A stretch of 64,000 bases of DNA from Shimia thalassica (GCF_001458215.1 NZ_CYTW01000002.1:62001-126000); one strand, 5' to 3'. Positions 46,505 to 55,675 are shown, numbered from the stretch's first letter. Made by a program: numbers and translations. The notes: generated from the letters alone by a model not told the origin.

Positions 46505-48259
46505 TTACACCAGAACCGCGCCGCCAGCTTCGATCGCACCCTGCGTCGAAGCTTCGCCGAGAAGCATTTCGTTGTGCGGCTTGCCTGATGGGATCATCGG
46601 GAAACAGTTTTCGTGCTTTTCAACCAGACAGTCGAAGATCACGGGGCCGTCATGGTTGATCATTTCAATGATTGCATCGTCCAGATCATCGGGATCACTA
46701 CACTGGATGCCTTTGGCACCAAAGGCTTCGGCGAGCTTGACGAAGTCAGGCAGGCTTTCGGACCACGAATGGCTGTAGCGTTCGCCATGCAGCAACTCCT
46801 GCCACTGACGTACCATGCCCAGTCGTTCGTTGTTCAGGATGAACTGTTTGACGGGCAGGCGGAACTGCATCGCAGTGCCCAGCTCTTGCATGTTCATCAA
46901 CCAGGACGCTTCTCCCGCCACATTGATCACAAGGCTGTCGCGATGCGCCATTTGCACGCCGATCGAAGCCGGGAAACCATAGCCCATGGTTCCCAATCCA
47001 CCGGATGTCATCCAGCGGTTCGGATCTTCGAACCCAAGATATTGGGCGGCCCACATCTGGTGCTGGCCAACTTCAGTGGTGATATAGCGGTCATGGTCTT
47101 TGGTCAGGGCCTCAAGGCGCTGCAACGCGTATTGCGGCTTGATGATCTTGCCTTCCTGCTTGAAGGACAAGCAATCGGTTTCGCGCCATTTGTCGACCTG
47201 TGCCTGCCACTTGACCAAAGCTTCTTTGTTGGTTTTGCGGCCACGTGCCTTCCAGATTTTCAGAATGTCTTCCAGAACATGTCCAACATCACCAACAATC
47301 GGAATATCGACGCGGATCACCTTGTTGATGGACGAAGGATCGATATCGATATGCGCCTTTTTCGAACCGGGCGAGAACGCCTCGATCAAGCCGGTAATCC
47401 GGTCATCGAAACGGGCGCCGATGTTGATCATCAGATCGCAGTCGTGCATCGCCATGTTGGCTTCGTAAAGACCGTGCATGCCCAGCATGCCCAACCAGTT
47501 TTTGCCGGACGCAGGATAGGCGCCGAGACCCATCAAGGTCGACGTGATCGGAATGCCAGTTGCATCAACCAGCTCGCGCAGCAATTGCGATGCCGCCGCG
47601 CCCGAGTTGATCACGCCGCCGCCTGTGTAAAATACAGGGCGTTCGGCTTTTTCCAGCGCTTCAACCAGTTCGGTGATCGATTCGATGTCACCTTTCAGCT
47701 GTGGCTGATAGTTCGACGTGTTGACGGCCTGAGGCGCGGTATAGTCGGCGCTCGCAAACTGGACGTCTTTTGGAATGTCCACAAGAACCGGACCGGGACG
47801 ACCAGAGCGTGCCACATGGAAGGCCTGATGGATTGTGCCCGACAGGGTCGACGTGTCTTTCGCCAGCCAGTTATGTTTGGTGCAGGGGCGCGTGATGCCA
47901 ACGGTGTCGGCCTCTTGGAACGCGTCCGACCCAATCATGAATGTGGGCACCTGTCCCGACAGAACAACAATCGGGATCGAATCCAGCAGCGCATCGGTCA
48001 GACCGGTCACCGCGTTTGTTGCGCCGGGGCCTGATGTAACCAGTGCAACGCCAACCTTGCCGGTTGAACGCGCATAGCCTTCGGCCGAATGCACAGCGCC
48101 CTGTTCGTGGCGCACCAGAACGTGACGGATATCGTTCTGCTGAAAAATTTCGTCATAAATAGGTAGGACAGCCCCGCCGGGATATCCGAAAACTGTGTCC
48201 ACACCCTGATCCTTGAGGGCTTGAACGACCATTCTTGCTCCGGTCATCTGACGTGTCAT
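46505..48259 (-). CDS. ilvI: Acetolactate synthase large (catalytic) subunit
   Basis: This ThDP- and FAD-dependent enzyme condenses pyruvate with pyruvate or 2-ketobutyrate, the first common step of valine, leucine and isoleucine synthesis. The 584-residue protein has the ThDP Glu region VFGYPGGAVLPIYD and RHEQGAVHSAEGYAR. The ThDP-binding Asp region is reached in the C-terminal third, at TSGGLGTMGYGFPASIGVQ and FILNNERLGMVRQWQ. GGAGAG precedes the ATG. Expression is likely controlled by the leader-peptide attenuator just upstream. Confidence 0.97.
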   Translation of the reverse strand: MTRQMTGARMVVQALKDQGVDTVFGYPGGAVLPIYDEIFQQNDIRHVLVRHEQGAVHSAEGYARSTGKVGVALVTSGPGATNAVTGLTDALLDSIPIVVLSGQVPTFMIGSDAFQEADTVGITRPCTKHNWLAKDTSTLSGTIHQAFHVARSGRPGPVLVDIPKDVQFASADYTAPQAVNTSNYQPQLKGDIESITELVEALEKAERPVFYTGGGVINSGAAASQLLRELVDATGIPITSTLMGLGAYPASGKNWLGMLGMHGLYEANMAMHDCDLMINIGARFDDRITGLIEAFSPGSKKAHIDIDPSSINKVIRVDIPIVGDVGHVLEDILKIWKARGRKTNKEALVKWQAQVDKWRETDCLSFKQEGKIIKPQYALQRLEALTKDHDRYITTEVGQHQMWAAQYLGFEDPNRWMTSGGLGTMGYGFPASIGVQMAHRDSLVINVAGEASWLMNMQELGTAMQFRLPVKQFILNNERLGMVRQWQELLHGERYSHSWSESLPDFVKLAEAFGAKGIQCSDPDDLDDAIIEMINHDGPVIFDCLVEKHENCFPMIPSGKPHNEMLLGEASTQGAIEAGGAVLV

Positions 48260-48298
48260 GTGTCTCTCCGTTTACAACGTCACAATATTCATACGCAT

Positions 48299-48329
48299 AA
48301 AAAAGCCCCCGATCGTCTGACGGGGGCGC
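48299..48329 (-). terminator. Attenuator terminator of the ilvIH leader
   Basis: On the minus strand GCCCCCG (48327-48321) pairs with CGGGGGC (48311-48305) around a 9-base loop, followed by six T residues (48304-48299). It lies 40 bases before the ilvI start and after the leader peptide. Confidence 0.88.
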
Positions 48330-48369
48330 ATGGGGTACCGTTATGGTGTCCGTTACCGGCCCATGCGCC
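48325..48369 (-). promoter_or_regulatory. Antiterminator helix of the ilvIH attenuator
   Basis: GGCGCATGGG (48369-48360), inside leader codons 10-14, is a perfect complement of CCCATGCGCC (48334-48325). The second arm shares three bases (48325-48327) with the terminator 5' arm, so the two folds exclude each other. A ribosome stalled at the Leu-Val-Val-Val-Ile codons would leave the first arm free; one at the stop would cover it. Confidence 0.75.
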
Positions 48370-48400
48370 TTGATCCAATGACGACGACTAGCGATTGCAT
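48353..48400 (-). CDS. ilv leader peptide MQSLVVVIGSRRMGR
   Basis: This is a 15-residue open frame with GAAGGAG about 8 bases before its ATG at 48400 and a TAA at 48353-48355. Codons 4-8 read Leu-Val-Val-Val-Ile, the end products of the pathway fed by ilvIH. Charging of tRNA-Leu, -Val and -Ile would set ribosome pausing, and so the choice between antiterminator and terminator. It is too short for usual gene finding but fits every part of a classical attenuator. Confidence 0.88.
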   Translation of the reverse strand: MQSLVVVIGSRRMGR

Positions 48401-48748
48401 GTCGGTTGCTCCTTCGAATGCGTGGCCGGACATTATGAGTGTCCTGCGGGGGCGTCAACCGCGAAATCTTGCTGCAGGCGCAAAAAGATCGCTGAAAGTG
48501 TCCTTTGGCGGTCAAAATCTTTTCATTAGTTGCGCAAAATCACATCAATGCGGACATATGCGGTAATTTGGTGGGTGAATTGGGCTTTCCAAGGTGTTTC
48601 AAGGCAGCGAAAACTCCCATGAACGCAAATCTCGAATTCCCGAAGAAAGAATCAACGCACGGCCAGAGACACGCGTGATCCCTGTGATCCGCCGCGTGTC
48701 TTTGTGGTGTCTGAAATGAAAAAGCCGACGGTTGGGGCACGGCGCGGA
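48401..48748. other. 348-base intergenic region with ilv promoter and an inverted repeat
   Basis: It separates the ilv leader from the response regulator gene; both are on the minus strand. Apart from the ilv promoter it holds an inverted repeat, AGACACGCG (48667-48675) with CGCGTGTCT (48693-48701), which may terminate the regulator transcript. I see no gene here. Confidence 0.6.
48431..48458 (-). promoter_or_regulatory. Putative promoter of the ilv leader transcript
   Basis: On the minus strand TTGACG (48458-48453) and the CATAAT/ATAATG stretch (48437-48431) lie 15-16 bases apart. This is slightly short, but the elements are well matched and place the start about 25 bases before the leader ATG. 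Confidence 0.5.
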
Positions 48749-49399
48749 TCAGAGACCGCCGACGCCTGTTCCCTGCAAAACACCGTGTTCCATCGCATAG
48801 CGCGTGAGGCCGGCGGTCGAACTGATGCCGAGTTTGCGTTTGATATTCTTGCGGTGGGTTTCCACAGTACGCACCGAAATATCCAAGGCGTTGGCCACTT
48901 CCTTGTTGGATTTGCCTTGCGCCAATTGAAGCAAAACGGTTTGTTCACGGCTTGTCAAAGGTTCGCGGTCCGTGTCGTCTTGGGGTTCTAACGAGCCTTG
49001 GGCGCCGGTGCACAGATACCTGCCACCCTGCATGACCACATCGATGGCCGTTTTGATTTCGTCCGTCGGCACATCTTTGAGGATATATCCCATCGCGCCA
49101 TGCGAGAGCGCGGTTGAGATATATTCCGGGCTGTCATGCATCGACAGGATCAGGATGCGCGTGTCCGGTTTTGCCTCTAGCAGCATTTCGGTTGCGGTCA
49201 GCCCGCCGATTTCCGGCATGTTGAGATCCATCAACACCACGTCCGGCGCAAGCTGTTTCATCTGGTCAACCGCTTCGCGGCCATTCGACAGGGTGCCGAT
49301 GACATTGATGTCGTCATAGCTTTCCAGAATTGATTGGATTCCCTCTGCCACCATCGGGTGGTCATCGACAATCACGACACGGACGGGTTCAGAATTCAT
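48749..49399 (-). CDS. NarL/LuxR-type response regulator
   Basis: This 216-residue two-component regulator has an N-terminal receiver with acidic pair VDDH, phosphoacceptor Asp58 in VLMDLNMPE and Lys in YILKDVP. The C-terminal LuxR helix-turn-helix is LTSREQTVLLQLAQGKSNKEVANALDISVRTVETHRKNI. The start overlaps the stop of the kinase gene as ATGA, so the two are coupled. The TRAP operon diverging from the kinase is the natural target. Confidence 0.93.
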   Translation of the reverse strand: MNSEPVRVVIVDDHPMVAEGIQSILESYDDINVIGTLSNGREAVDQMKQLAPDVVLMDLNMPEIGGLTATEMLLEAKPDTRILILSMHDSPEYISTALSHGAMGYILKDVPTDEIKTAIDVVMQGGRYLCTGAQGSLEPQDDTDREPLTSREQTVLLQLAQGKSNKEVANALDISVRTVETHRKNIKRKLGISSTAGLTRYAMEHGVLQGTGVGGL

Positions 49400-50820
49400 G
49401 CACTTGCCTTCCTGTTGTCCGGCGACTCTTCTTCGGGCTGCAACATATGCGACAGGGGAACTTCGGCTTCGATGATGGTTCCCGAGCGGCTGGAATACAG
49501 GCGCAACGAGCCTTCCAGCTGCTCTACGCGTTCCTGCATGTTTCGCAGTCCCAGTCCGGGCGCGGATCGGCTGGTCGCGTCTGGGGACATCCCTGTTCCG
49601 TTATCTGCGATCCGCAAGGTCGCTCCATTTTTGTGGCCGCGCACATTGATTGTGACATGCGTGGCGTTTGAATGCCGTTCGATATTGGTCAGCGCTTCCT
49701 GCGCAATCCGATATAACGCATTTTTTGCATCTTTGTCTAAGCGGTTGCGAAACACCACAGTATGGAATTCGGTTTCAATATGCGTGCGCACGGCAAAATC
49801 ATCTGTCAGCGCCTTGAGAGCAGGGCCCAACCCGAGATCATCAAGAACACCGGGGCGCAAATCCCGGCTGATCCGGCGCACTTCCTGAATGGCGCCTGAC
49901 AGGTGGTCGATGCCCTTGTCCAGTGTTTCAAGCGCCCGGTCATCACCCGACTTAAAGCGCCTGCGGGCACTGTCGAGGGCATAGCGGACCCCCACCAGAA
50001 GCTGGCTGATCCCGTCATGCAGTTCACGTGCAACGCGGCCACGCTCTTCTTCCTGCGCATCGAACACGCGCTGGGTCAACTTTTTGAGTTTTGCGTCCGC
50101 CAAACGCCGTTCGCGGATGTTGATCACAAGGCCCGACATAAAGACCGAGATCAGCGCCGCGACGGTGATCGCCAGAATATAGCCGGAGGTCCGGCGCACC
50201 CTGTTTTCGACTTCGGCGCGCGCAGCAGCAACGGTTTCCAGCACGTCATCGATAAAGATGCCGGTGCCGATCGCCCATTGCCAGTCCTGAAGGCCCACAA
50301 CATAGGTCACAATACGTGCGGTTTCGCGTGACGAGGGTTTGGGCCAGTCATAGGTGTGATAGCCGCCGCCCTGACGCGCAATCCGGATCAGCTCGTCCGT
50401 GATCGGGATGTCGTTCAAATCTTCGAGGCCGGTCCAGTTCTTGCCGATCAAATAGGTCTGGCGCGGGCTGACAAGGTTGTTGCCCTCATAGTCGAACACA
50501 AAGAAGTACCCGTCCTGTCCATAGATCATGGACGACAAGATCTGTGTCACCGCCAGTTTTGCCTCTTCATCATCCGGCGCGGCGCGGCCATAGATGTTTA
50601 CAAAAGCGGTCCGCGCAATCGAGATATAGTTTTTGAGCTCGGCTTTCTTGGCTTCGATCAGCTGAATTTCCAGAGCCTTGATTTCGCGGTCGGCCAATTG
50701 TCTGGATTGATTTGCCACGAGAACGGAAATGGCCGCGACCGCAAGAACGAGCGGAAGAGTCGCAAGCAGAAACAACTTTTGTCCGTAAGACAAACGTAGA
50801 AGCGAAAGAAAACGGCGCAT
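49396..50820 (-). CDS. Membrane histidine kinase with Cache sensor domain
   Basis: This 474-residue kinase has a first helix (about 15-37) and a periplasmic single-Cache domain (about 40-205, with GQDGYFFVFDYEGNNLVSPR and WQWAIGTGIFIDDV). A second helix (about 213-234) and a HisKA_3 dimer domain with His268 in ARELHDGISQLLVG follow, then the ATPase domain (NALYRIAQEALTNIERHS, GLGLRNMQERVE). Cache domains usually sense small organic acids or amino acids. ATG 50820 was chosen because the helix starts at once. It is divergent from dctP by 248 bases. Confidence 0.93.
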   Translation of the reverse strand: MRRFLSLLRLSYGQKLFLLATLPLVLAVAAISVLVANQSRQLADREIKALEIQLIEAKKAELKNYISIARTAFVNIYGRAAPDDEEAKLAVTQILSSMIYGQDGYFFVFDYEGNNLVSPRQTYLIGKNWTGLEDLNDIPITDELIRIARQGGGYHTYDWPKPSSRETARIVTYVVGLQDWQWAIGTGIFIDDVLETVAAARAEVENRVRRTSGYILAITVAALISVFMSGLVINIRERRLADAKLKKLTQRVFDAQEEERGRVARELHDGISQLLVGVRYALDSARRRFKSGDDRALETLDKGIDHLSGAIQEVRRISRDLRPGVLDDLGLGPALKALTDDFAVRTHIETEFHTVVFRNRLDKDAKNALYRIAQEALTNIERHSNATHVTINVRGHKNGATLRIADNGTGMSPDATSRSAPGLGLRNMQERVEQLEGSLRLYSSRSGTIIEAEVPLSHMLQPEEESPDNRKASA

Positions 50821-51068
50821 ATTCGATTCGTTACGTGGATTGGGGCACGAATCATAGCCATGATTTGATATTTTTGACCACCTTCGGTGCATCCCTACGT
50901 AGTTCTACTTGGATTTTTTCGAAGAAAAACTGACTGATGCCGCCTTTCTACGCATTACTAGGTATTCCAAGTTCACTCTCTCAAAGCTAGGCTCGTGCTA
51001 CTTGAAACGATCCGTGCTCATGTAAAAAGAAACATGAGGGCTGTACTAATTCTGGGAGGAAGAACTCT

Positions 51069-52151
51069 ATGGATCGTCGTTCTTTTCTAAAAACAACTGC
51101 TGTAGGCGGCACCGCTGCTGCTGCTACCACTCTGGCGGCACCTGCATATGCGCAAGGCAAGCGTACGCTGACCATGGTCACCACATGGGGCCGCGGTCTG
51201 GCTGGCGTGTTTGACGCAGCGCAACGCACTGCTGACAGCATCACAGCGATGTCAGACGGCATGTTGACCGTCGACGTAAAAGCAGCCGGCGAGCTGGTTG
51301 GCGCGTTTGAAGTATTTGACGCCGTGACCGCTGGTCAGGCCGACATGTACCACGCTGCAGACTACTATTTTGTTGGTCAGCACCCTGGTTATGCCTTCTT
51401 CACGGCTGTGCCTTTCGGCATGACCGCTCAGGAACTGGCAAACTGGTACTACCATGGCGACGGCATGGGCCTGCACGACGAACTGGGCGAAATCTTCGGC
51501 CTGAAATCGTTCCTCGGCGGCAACACCGGCGCGCAAGCGGGTGGCTGGTTCTCGAAAGAGATCAATGGTCCAGAAGACTTCAACGGCCTGAAGTTCCGTA
51601 TGCCTGGTCTGGGCGGTAAAGCTCTGGGTAAACTGGGCGCATCGGTACAGAACCTTCCGGGTTCGGAAGTGTATCAAGCGCTGGCATCGGGCGCCATCGA
51701 CGGCACCGAGTGGATCGGCCCATGGGCTGACGAAAAAGCCGGTTTCCAGGAAATCACCAAGTTCTACTACACTGCGGGCTTCCACGAGCCAGGCGCAGGT
51801 CTGTCGGTTGCAACCAACCGCGAAGTCTTTGACTCGCTGTCGCCTGCACACCAGAAGATCATCGAGATCGCGTCTGCTGAAACGCACCAGTGGAACCTGG
51901 CGCAATTCCTGAACAACAACGGTGCGGCACTGCAGCGTCTGCAGTCGTCCGGCGTGAAAACTCTGGAATTCCCTGACTCTGTCTGGGATGCGTTTGGTAA
52001 GGCGTCTGCTGAAGTGCACGCCGAGAACATGGGCGACGAAATCTACAAGAAGATCTTTGACAGCTTCTCGGCATCGATGGCTGCGTCTTCGAGCTGGATT
52101 CAAAAGTCCGAAAGCGCTTATCGCGCGCAACGCGACCGCGTTCTGGGCTAA
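51069..52151 (+). CDS. TRAP transporter substrate-binding protein (DctP/TakP type)
   Basis: This 360-residue periplasmic protein captures the solute for the membrane subunits that follow. It has a twin-arginine signal (DRRSFLKTTAVGG, cut after AYA near residue 29). Family segments are visible: GGWFSKEINGPEDFNGLKFRMPG with the carboxylate-binding Arg, and GAIDGTEWIGPWADEKAGF. The latter resembles the TakP branch that binds 2-oxoacids; the true ligand is unknown. GGGAGGAAG lies before the ATG. A hairpin follows that likely sets it at higher level than the permeases. Confidence 0.93.
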   Translation: MDRRSFLKTTAVGGTAAAATTLAAPAYAQGKRTLTMVTTWGRGLAGVFDAAQRTADSITAMSDGMLTVDVKAAGELVGAFEVFDAVTAGQADMYHAADYYFVGQHPGYAFFTAVPFGMTAQELANWYYHGDGMGLHDELGEIFGLKSFLGGNTGAQAGGWFSKEINGPEDFNGLKFRMPGLGGKALGKLGASVQNLPGSEVYQALASGAIDGTEWIGPWADEKAGFQEITKFYYTAGFHEPGAGLSVATNREVFDSLSPAHQKIIEIASAETHQWNLAQFLNNNGAALQRLQSSGVKTLEFPDSVWDAFGKASAEVHAENMGDEIYKKIFDSFSASMAASSSWIQKSESAYRAQRDRVLG

Positions 52152-52175
52152 GCCAACTGGCCTAGCCTACACAGA

Positions 52176-52204
52176 GGCCCTCCGGAACTTCCGGGGGGCC
52201 TTTT
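52176..52204 (+). terminator. Hairpin between dctP and dctQ, likely partial terminator
   Basis: An 11-base-pair stem (GGCCCTCCGGA with TCCGGGGGGCC, one G-T pair) around ACT is followed by TTTT. It lies within the operon, so partial termination or mRNA end protection would raise the binding protein above the permeases. Confidence 0.7.
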
Positions 52205-52256
52205 GCGAAAAAGTCGCACAGCGCACCTCATAATAACAATAAGGGGATGAGGGGAC

Positions 52257-53171
52257 ATGCTGGACGCAATTGTCTGGTTTTTCACCAATATTGGCCAAGC
52301 CATCTTGAACTTCGGATATGCGATCACGCATCCGTCGCTCTGGCTGGCATGGATCGGCGGCCTTGAGACCGTAGAAGACAAACAATCGCTGATGCGGTTT
52401 GTTTACTATGGCGCCTCGGTCGAATTTTTCTTTGTGGTCTTTACCGCTTTCCTGATCATCACAGCCGTCGGTTTGTGGCGCAACAGCGTCATGTGGGGGT
52501 GTGTGCGTGTACTGGAGGGGTTTGCCAACACGGTTGGACGTTTCTTTGCATGGGCCGGTCTTTTGATGGTTCTGCAACAGATCGTCATCGTGTTCATGCA
52601 GCGGATCTTTACCGTCGCCGAGATTTCATTGATCTGGAATGTCGATTTCCTGACGCATGACGTCAGCTGGTGGGCCGAAGAACTCAAACTTTACAACGCC
52701 ATGATCGTTACGATGTGTGCGACCTACACCTTTGTGCAGGGGGGGCACGTGCGCGTGGATCTCGTGTATTCGCTTGTGTCGTACCGCACCAAAAAGGTGA
52801 TCGACATGTTCGGCTCGCTTGTCTTTATGATGCCAGCGGCCGTTCTGACATGGATGTACGGTTGGTTCTTCATGTGGCGCCATCTGGTCACTCCGAAAGT
52901 CTCGGCAAGTGACAAGGTCGAGTTGCTGATGAAGAAGTCGCGCATTCTGAAATGGAATGTCGAAACAATCGGCTTTTCGCCAAACGGGTTCAACGCCTAT
53001 TTCCTGTTCAAGATTCTGCTGGTTTGCTTTGCAGCCATGGTGTTCTTGCAGGCTATTGCTTTCTTCTACCGCTCGTACCTCGAGAGAAAAGAAGGCAAGG
53101 CCAGCGAAGGGAAGTATCTCGACCGCGATACGCTGGGCGAGGGCGAAGAAGCCTATGAAGGCACACACTGA
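52257..53171 (+). CDS. TRAP transporter small permease DctQ, enlarged
   Basis: This 304-residue membrane protein is well above the usual 160-200 for DctQ. It has about six hydrophobic segments rather than four, including ANTVGRFFAWAGLLMVLQQI, YNAMIVTMCATYTFVQGGHVRVDL with the conserved H-V-R-V-D, and a C-terminal helix ending in a charged tail. GAGGGG precedes the ATG. It assembles with the large permease 17 bases downstream. Confidence 0.9.
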   Translation: MLDAIVWFFTNIGQAILNFGYAITHPSLWLAWIGGLETVEDKQSLMRFVYYGASVEFFFVVFTAFLIITAVGLWRNSVMWGCVRVLEGFANTVGRFFAWAGLLMVLQQIVIVFMQRIFTVAEISLIWNVDFLTHDVSWWAEELKLYNAMIVTMCATYTFVQGGHVRVDLVYSLVSYRTKKVIDMFGSLVFMMPAAVLTWMYGWFFMWRHLVTPKVSASDKVELLMKKSRILKWNVETIGFSPNGFNAYFLFKILLVCFAAMVFLQAIAFFYRSYLERKEGKASEGKYLDRDTLGEGEEAYEGTH

Positions 53172-53188
53172 TCTAAGGGGCAGAAACC

Positions 53189-55543
53189 ATGCTATTTGGA
53201 CTTGATGGGGTCGAAGTCGGCCTGATTATCGTCTTTCTCTGTCTCTTCGGAGGCATCTTGTCGGGCTTTCCGGTGGCGTTCGCCATCGGTGGGGCAGGGG
53301 TAATCTCGTTCGGGATTATTGCTGCGCTGGACAGCGCCGGCATTCTTATTCACCAGGCTATCGACACATCGTCGGGCATGTATGCGGACCTGATCGCGCA
53401 AGGGATCAAATCCGACGCGATTTCGACGTTCCGATACCCCGATTTGCCGCGTGTTGAAGAGGCCATTTTCCCTGACGGTTGGGAAAAGGCGATGGACCGC
53501 AACCTGTCGTTTATCGTGAACCGTATGAACGAACGCGTTATTGCAGGGGCGTCTATTGAAACGCTTCTCGCTGTTTTGATGTTTGTTCTGATGGGCATCA
53601 CGCTGGAACGGTCTAAGATTGCAAACGAACTGCTGACAACCATGGCGCGGGTCTTCGGCCCCCTGCCCGGTGGTCTGGCTGTTTCGGTTGTTGTTGTGGG
53701 TGCTTTTCTTGCGGCGTCGACTGGGATCGTTGGTGCAACCGTTGTCACGATGGGTCTGTTGTCGCTGCCAACCATGTTGCGCAACGGATATTCACCTCAG
53801 CTTGCGACCGGTGTGATTGCCGCGTCGGGGACGCTGGGGCAGATTATTCCGCCGTCGATCGTGATCGTTTTGCTCGGTACATTGGCCGGTGACCTGTATT
53901 CCACGGCTCAAGAAGAGCGTGCGCAGCTTGCCGGGTGTTCCGATGCTTTGACCTTTCTTGGCGAGCCGGCAGTTGTATCGGTCGGAACCCTGTTCCAGGC
54001 TGCACTGATCCCCGGCATCATGCTGGCGGTTCTCTACGGTCTTTATGCGTTTGGCTTTGCGCTGTTGAATCCCAAAAAGGCGCCCGCCGTCGAACTGGGG
54101 GCTTCCAACAGTGAACCGATTGGTCGCAACCATGGTCTGGCTTGGTTCCTTGGTGTACCTGCTTTGCTGGTTGTCGGTCTGATTGGTCTGTCCAATGTCG
54201 GACTGGTCGGCAGTCAGGATGTCACGGTTGAAAGCTTCTCTGATGCGGGACAAACCGCAAGCCTGCGCACGCGGGTAGGAGAACAGTGTAAGGCCTCTAT
54301 GATCGATTTGCATGGACAGGAAGCATGGGATGCTGCCGTCGCAGAGCAAACGGTGATTGATGCCGCTGGCGGTGTTCAGGAAGCACGTGCCCTCACAGAT
54401 GACGAGCGCGCAGCGGCCTATCTGGACAAGCTGGCTTCGGCGGCTCCGATCGGGTCGGGCATCGCAATCGGTTTCTTGATGCTGGCCTTCGTTCTGACCA
54501 CTGCACGTGGTGTGGCACCTTCGCGTGACACAACACCGTTGCTGATTGGTGGCGCGGGCATCGTGCTTGGGCTTGGGGTTGATGCACTTGTCATCTCGCC
54601 TGTGACCACGCCGGGTTGGACGTTGATCTATTTGGCCATCCCGATCCTGATGACCTTGTACGGATGTCGCTATGCTGCGGGTCTGCTGGGACGTAACGAG
54701 CTTTTGCGCGTTGTCTTCCCACCACTTGTCTTGATCGTTGCGGTTCTGGGGTCGATCCTTGGTGGTATCACCAACCCGACGCCTGCCGCGGCTTTGGGTG
54801 CCGGTGGTGCATTGTTGCTGGCGGCCTTCCGCAAGTTGCAGGATCAGGAAAAATCGGGCGGGATCATCATCTGGTCGACTTTCGCAATCATCATCATGAT
54901 CCTTGTGGGTGTGAACTTTGATTTGCGTGTCAACGTGGAAGACGTTTCAACCGAGAACTGGATTGCCTATGGCGTTGCGAAATCGGCCTATCTGTTTGCG
55001 ATGTTCGGCATTGTCTACAGCTGCTGGGTTCTGTTGCGTGGTAAGGTTCTGACACCGATTGTACGCGAGACTGCGAAAGTGACCTCGATGGTCTTTACCA
55101 TCCTGATCGGGTCGCAGTTGTTGAACCTCGTTGTGATTTCCTTTGGCGGCGAACACTATATCCAAGGCTTCCTGAAGTCCTTTGATAACCCCGCCACGGC
55201 CTTCCTGATCGTGATGTTGGTTCTGTTTGTTCTGGGCTTTGTGCTCGACTTCCTCGAGATCATCTACATCGTGATCCCGATTGTCGGCCCGGTCATCTAT
55301 GGCTCTTATTTCGATCCGAAATGGGTAACCATCATGATCGCGGTGAACCTGCAGACATCGTTCCTGACGCCACCCTTTGGCTTTGCTCTTTTCTATCTGC
55401 GAGGGGTCGCGCCAAAAGAGGTGACAACAGGACATATCTATCGCGGGATCATTCCTTTCGTACTGATTCAGGTCGTTGGGTTGGCCATTCTCTGGTACTT
55501 CCCGTCAATCGTGACGATCCTGCCGGATTTGATCCCGAATTGA
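53189..55543 (+). CDS. TRAP transporter large permease DctM, enlarged
   Basis: At 784 residues this is nearly twice the usual 425-450 for DctM. The ends carry the family core: GILSGFPVAFAIGGAGV near the N-terminus, ASGTLGQIIPPSIVIVLLGTL, and FVLDFLEIIYIVIPIVGPV and NLQTSFLTPPFGFALFYLRG near the C-terminus. The middle (about residues 300-580) holds extra membrane helices and a soluble segment near 345-420. The enlarged small subunit matches it. It couples Na+ gradients to solute uptake and ends at a strong terminator. Confidence 0.9.
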   Translation: MLFGLDGVEVGLIIVFLCLFGGILSGFPVAFAIGGAGVISFGIIAALDSAGILIHQAIDTSSGMYADLIAQGIKSDAISTFRYPDLPRVEEAIFPDGWEKAMDRNLSFIVNRMNERVIAGASIETLLAVLMFVLMGITLERSKIANELLTTMARVFGPLPGGLAVSVVVVGAFLAASTGIVGATVVTMGLLSLPTMLRNGYSPQLATGVIAASGTLGQIIPPSIVIVLLGTLAGDLYSTAQEERAQLAGCSDALTFLGEPAVVSVGTLFQAALIPGIMLAVLYGLYAFGFALLNPKKAPAVELGASNSEPIGRNHGLAWFLGVPALLVVGLIGLSNVGLVGSQDVTVESFSDAGQTASLRTRVGEQCKASMIDLHGQEAWDAAVAEQTVIDAAGGVQEARALTDDERAAAYLDKLASAAPIGSGIAIGFLMLAFVLTTARGVAPSRDTTPLLIGGAGIVLGLGVDALVISPVTTPGWTLIYLAIPILMTLYGCRYAAGLLGRNELLRVVFPPLVLIVAVLGSILGGITNPTPAAALGAGGALLLAAFRKLQDQEKSGGIIIWSTFAIIIMILVGVNFDLRVNVEDVSTENWIAYGVAKSAYLFAMFGIVYSCWVLLRGKVLTPIVRETAKVTSMVFTILIGSQLLNLVVISFGGEHYIQGFLKSFDNPATAFLIVMLVLFVLGFVLDFLEIIYIVIPIVGPVIYGSYFDPKWVTIMIAVNLQTSFLTPPFGFALFYLRGVAPKEVTTGHIYRGIIPFVLIQVVGLAILWYFPSIVTILPDLIPN

Positions 55544-55560
55544 TCTGGAATATCTAAAGC

Positions 55561-55594
55561 AAAGGGCCGCCCGAATAGATCGGGCGGCCCTTTT
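55561..55594 (+). terminator. Terminator of the TRAP operon
   Basis: GGGCCGCCCG and CGGGCGGCCC pair around AATAGAT with A's before and TTTT after, 17 bases beyond the dctM stop. Confidence 0.88.
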
Positions 55595-55675
55595 CGTTTC
55601 TAGAGGTGGAATATGAAAGAAAGCACTGCCCCTCATTGCCGCCCGCAAAAGGTGCAGTTCCGTCAGCAGAGAGAG

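Noticed and set aside
46613..48034. Long plus-strand frame opposite ilvI
   Set aside because: Shadow of acetolactate synthase.
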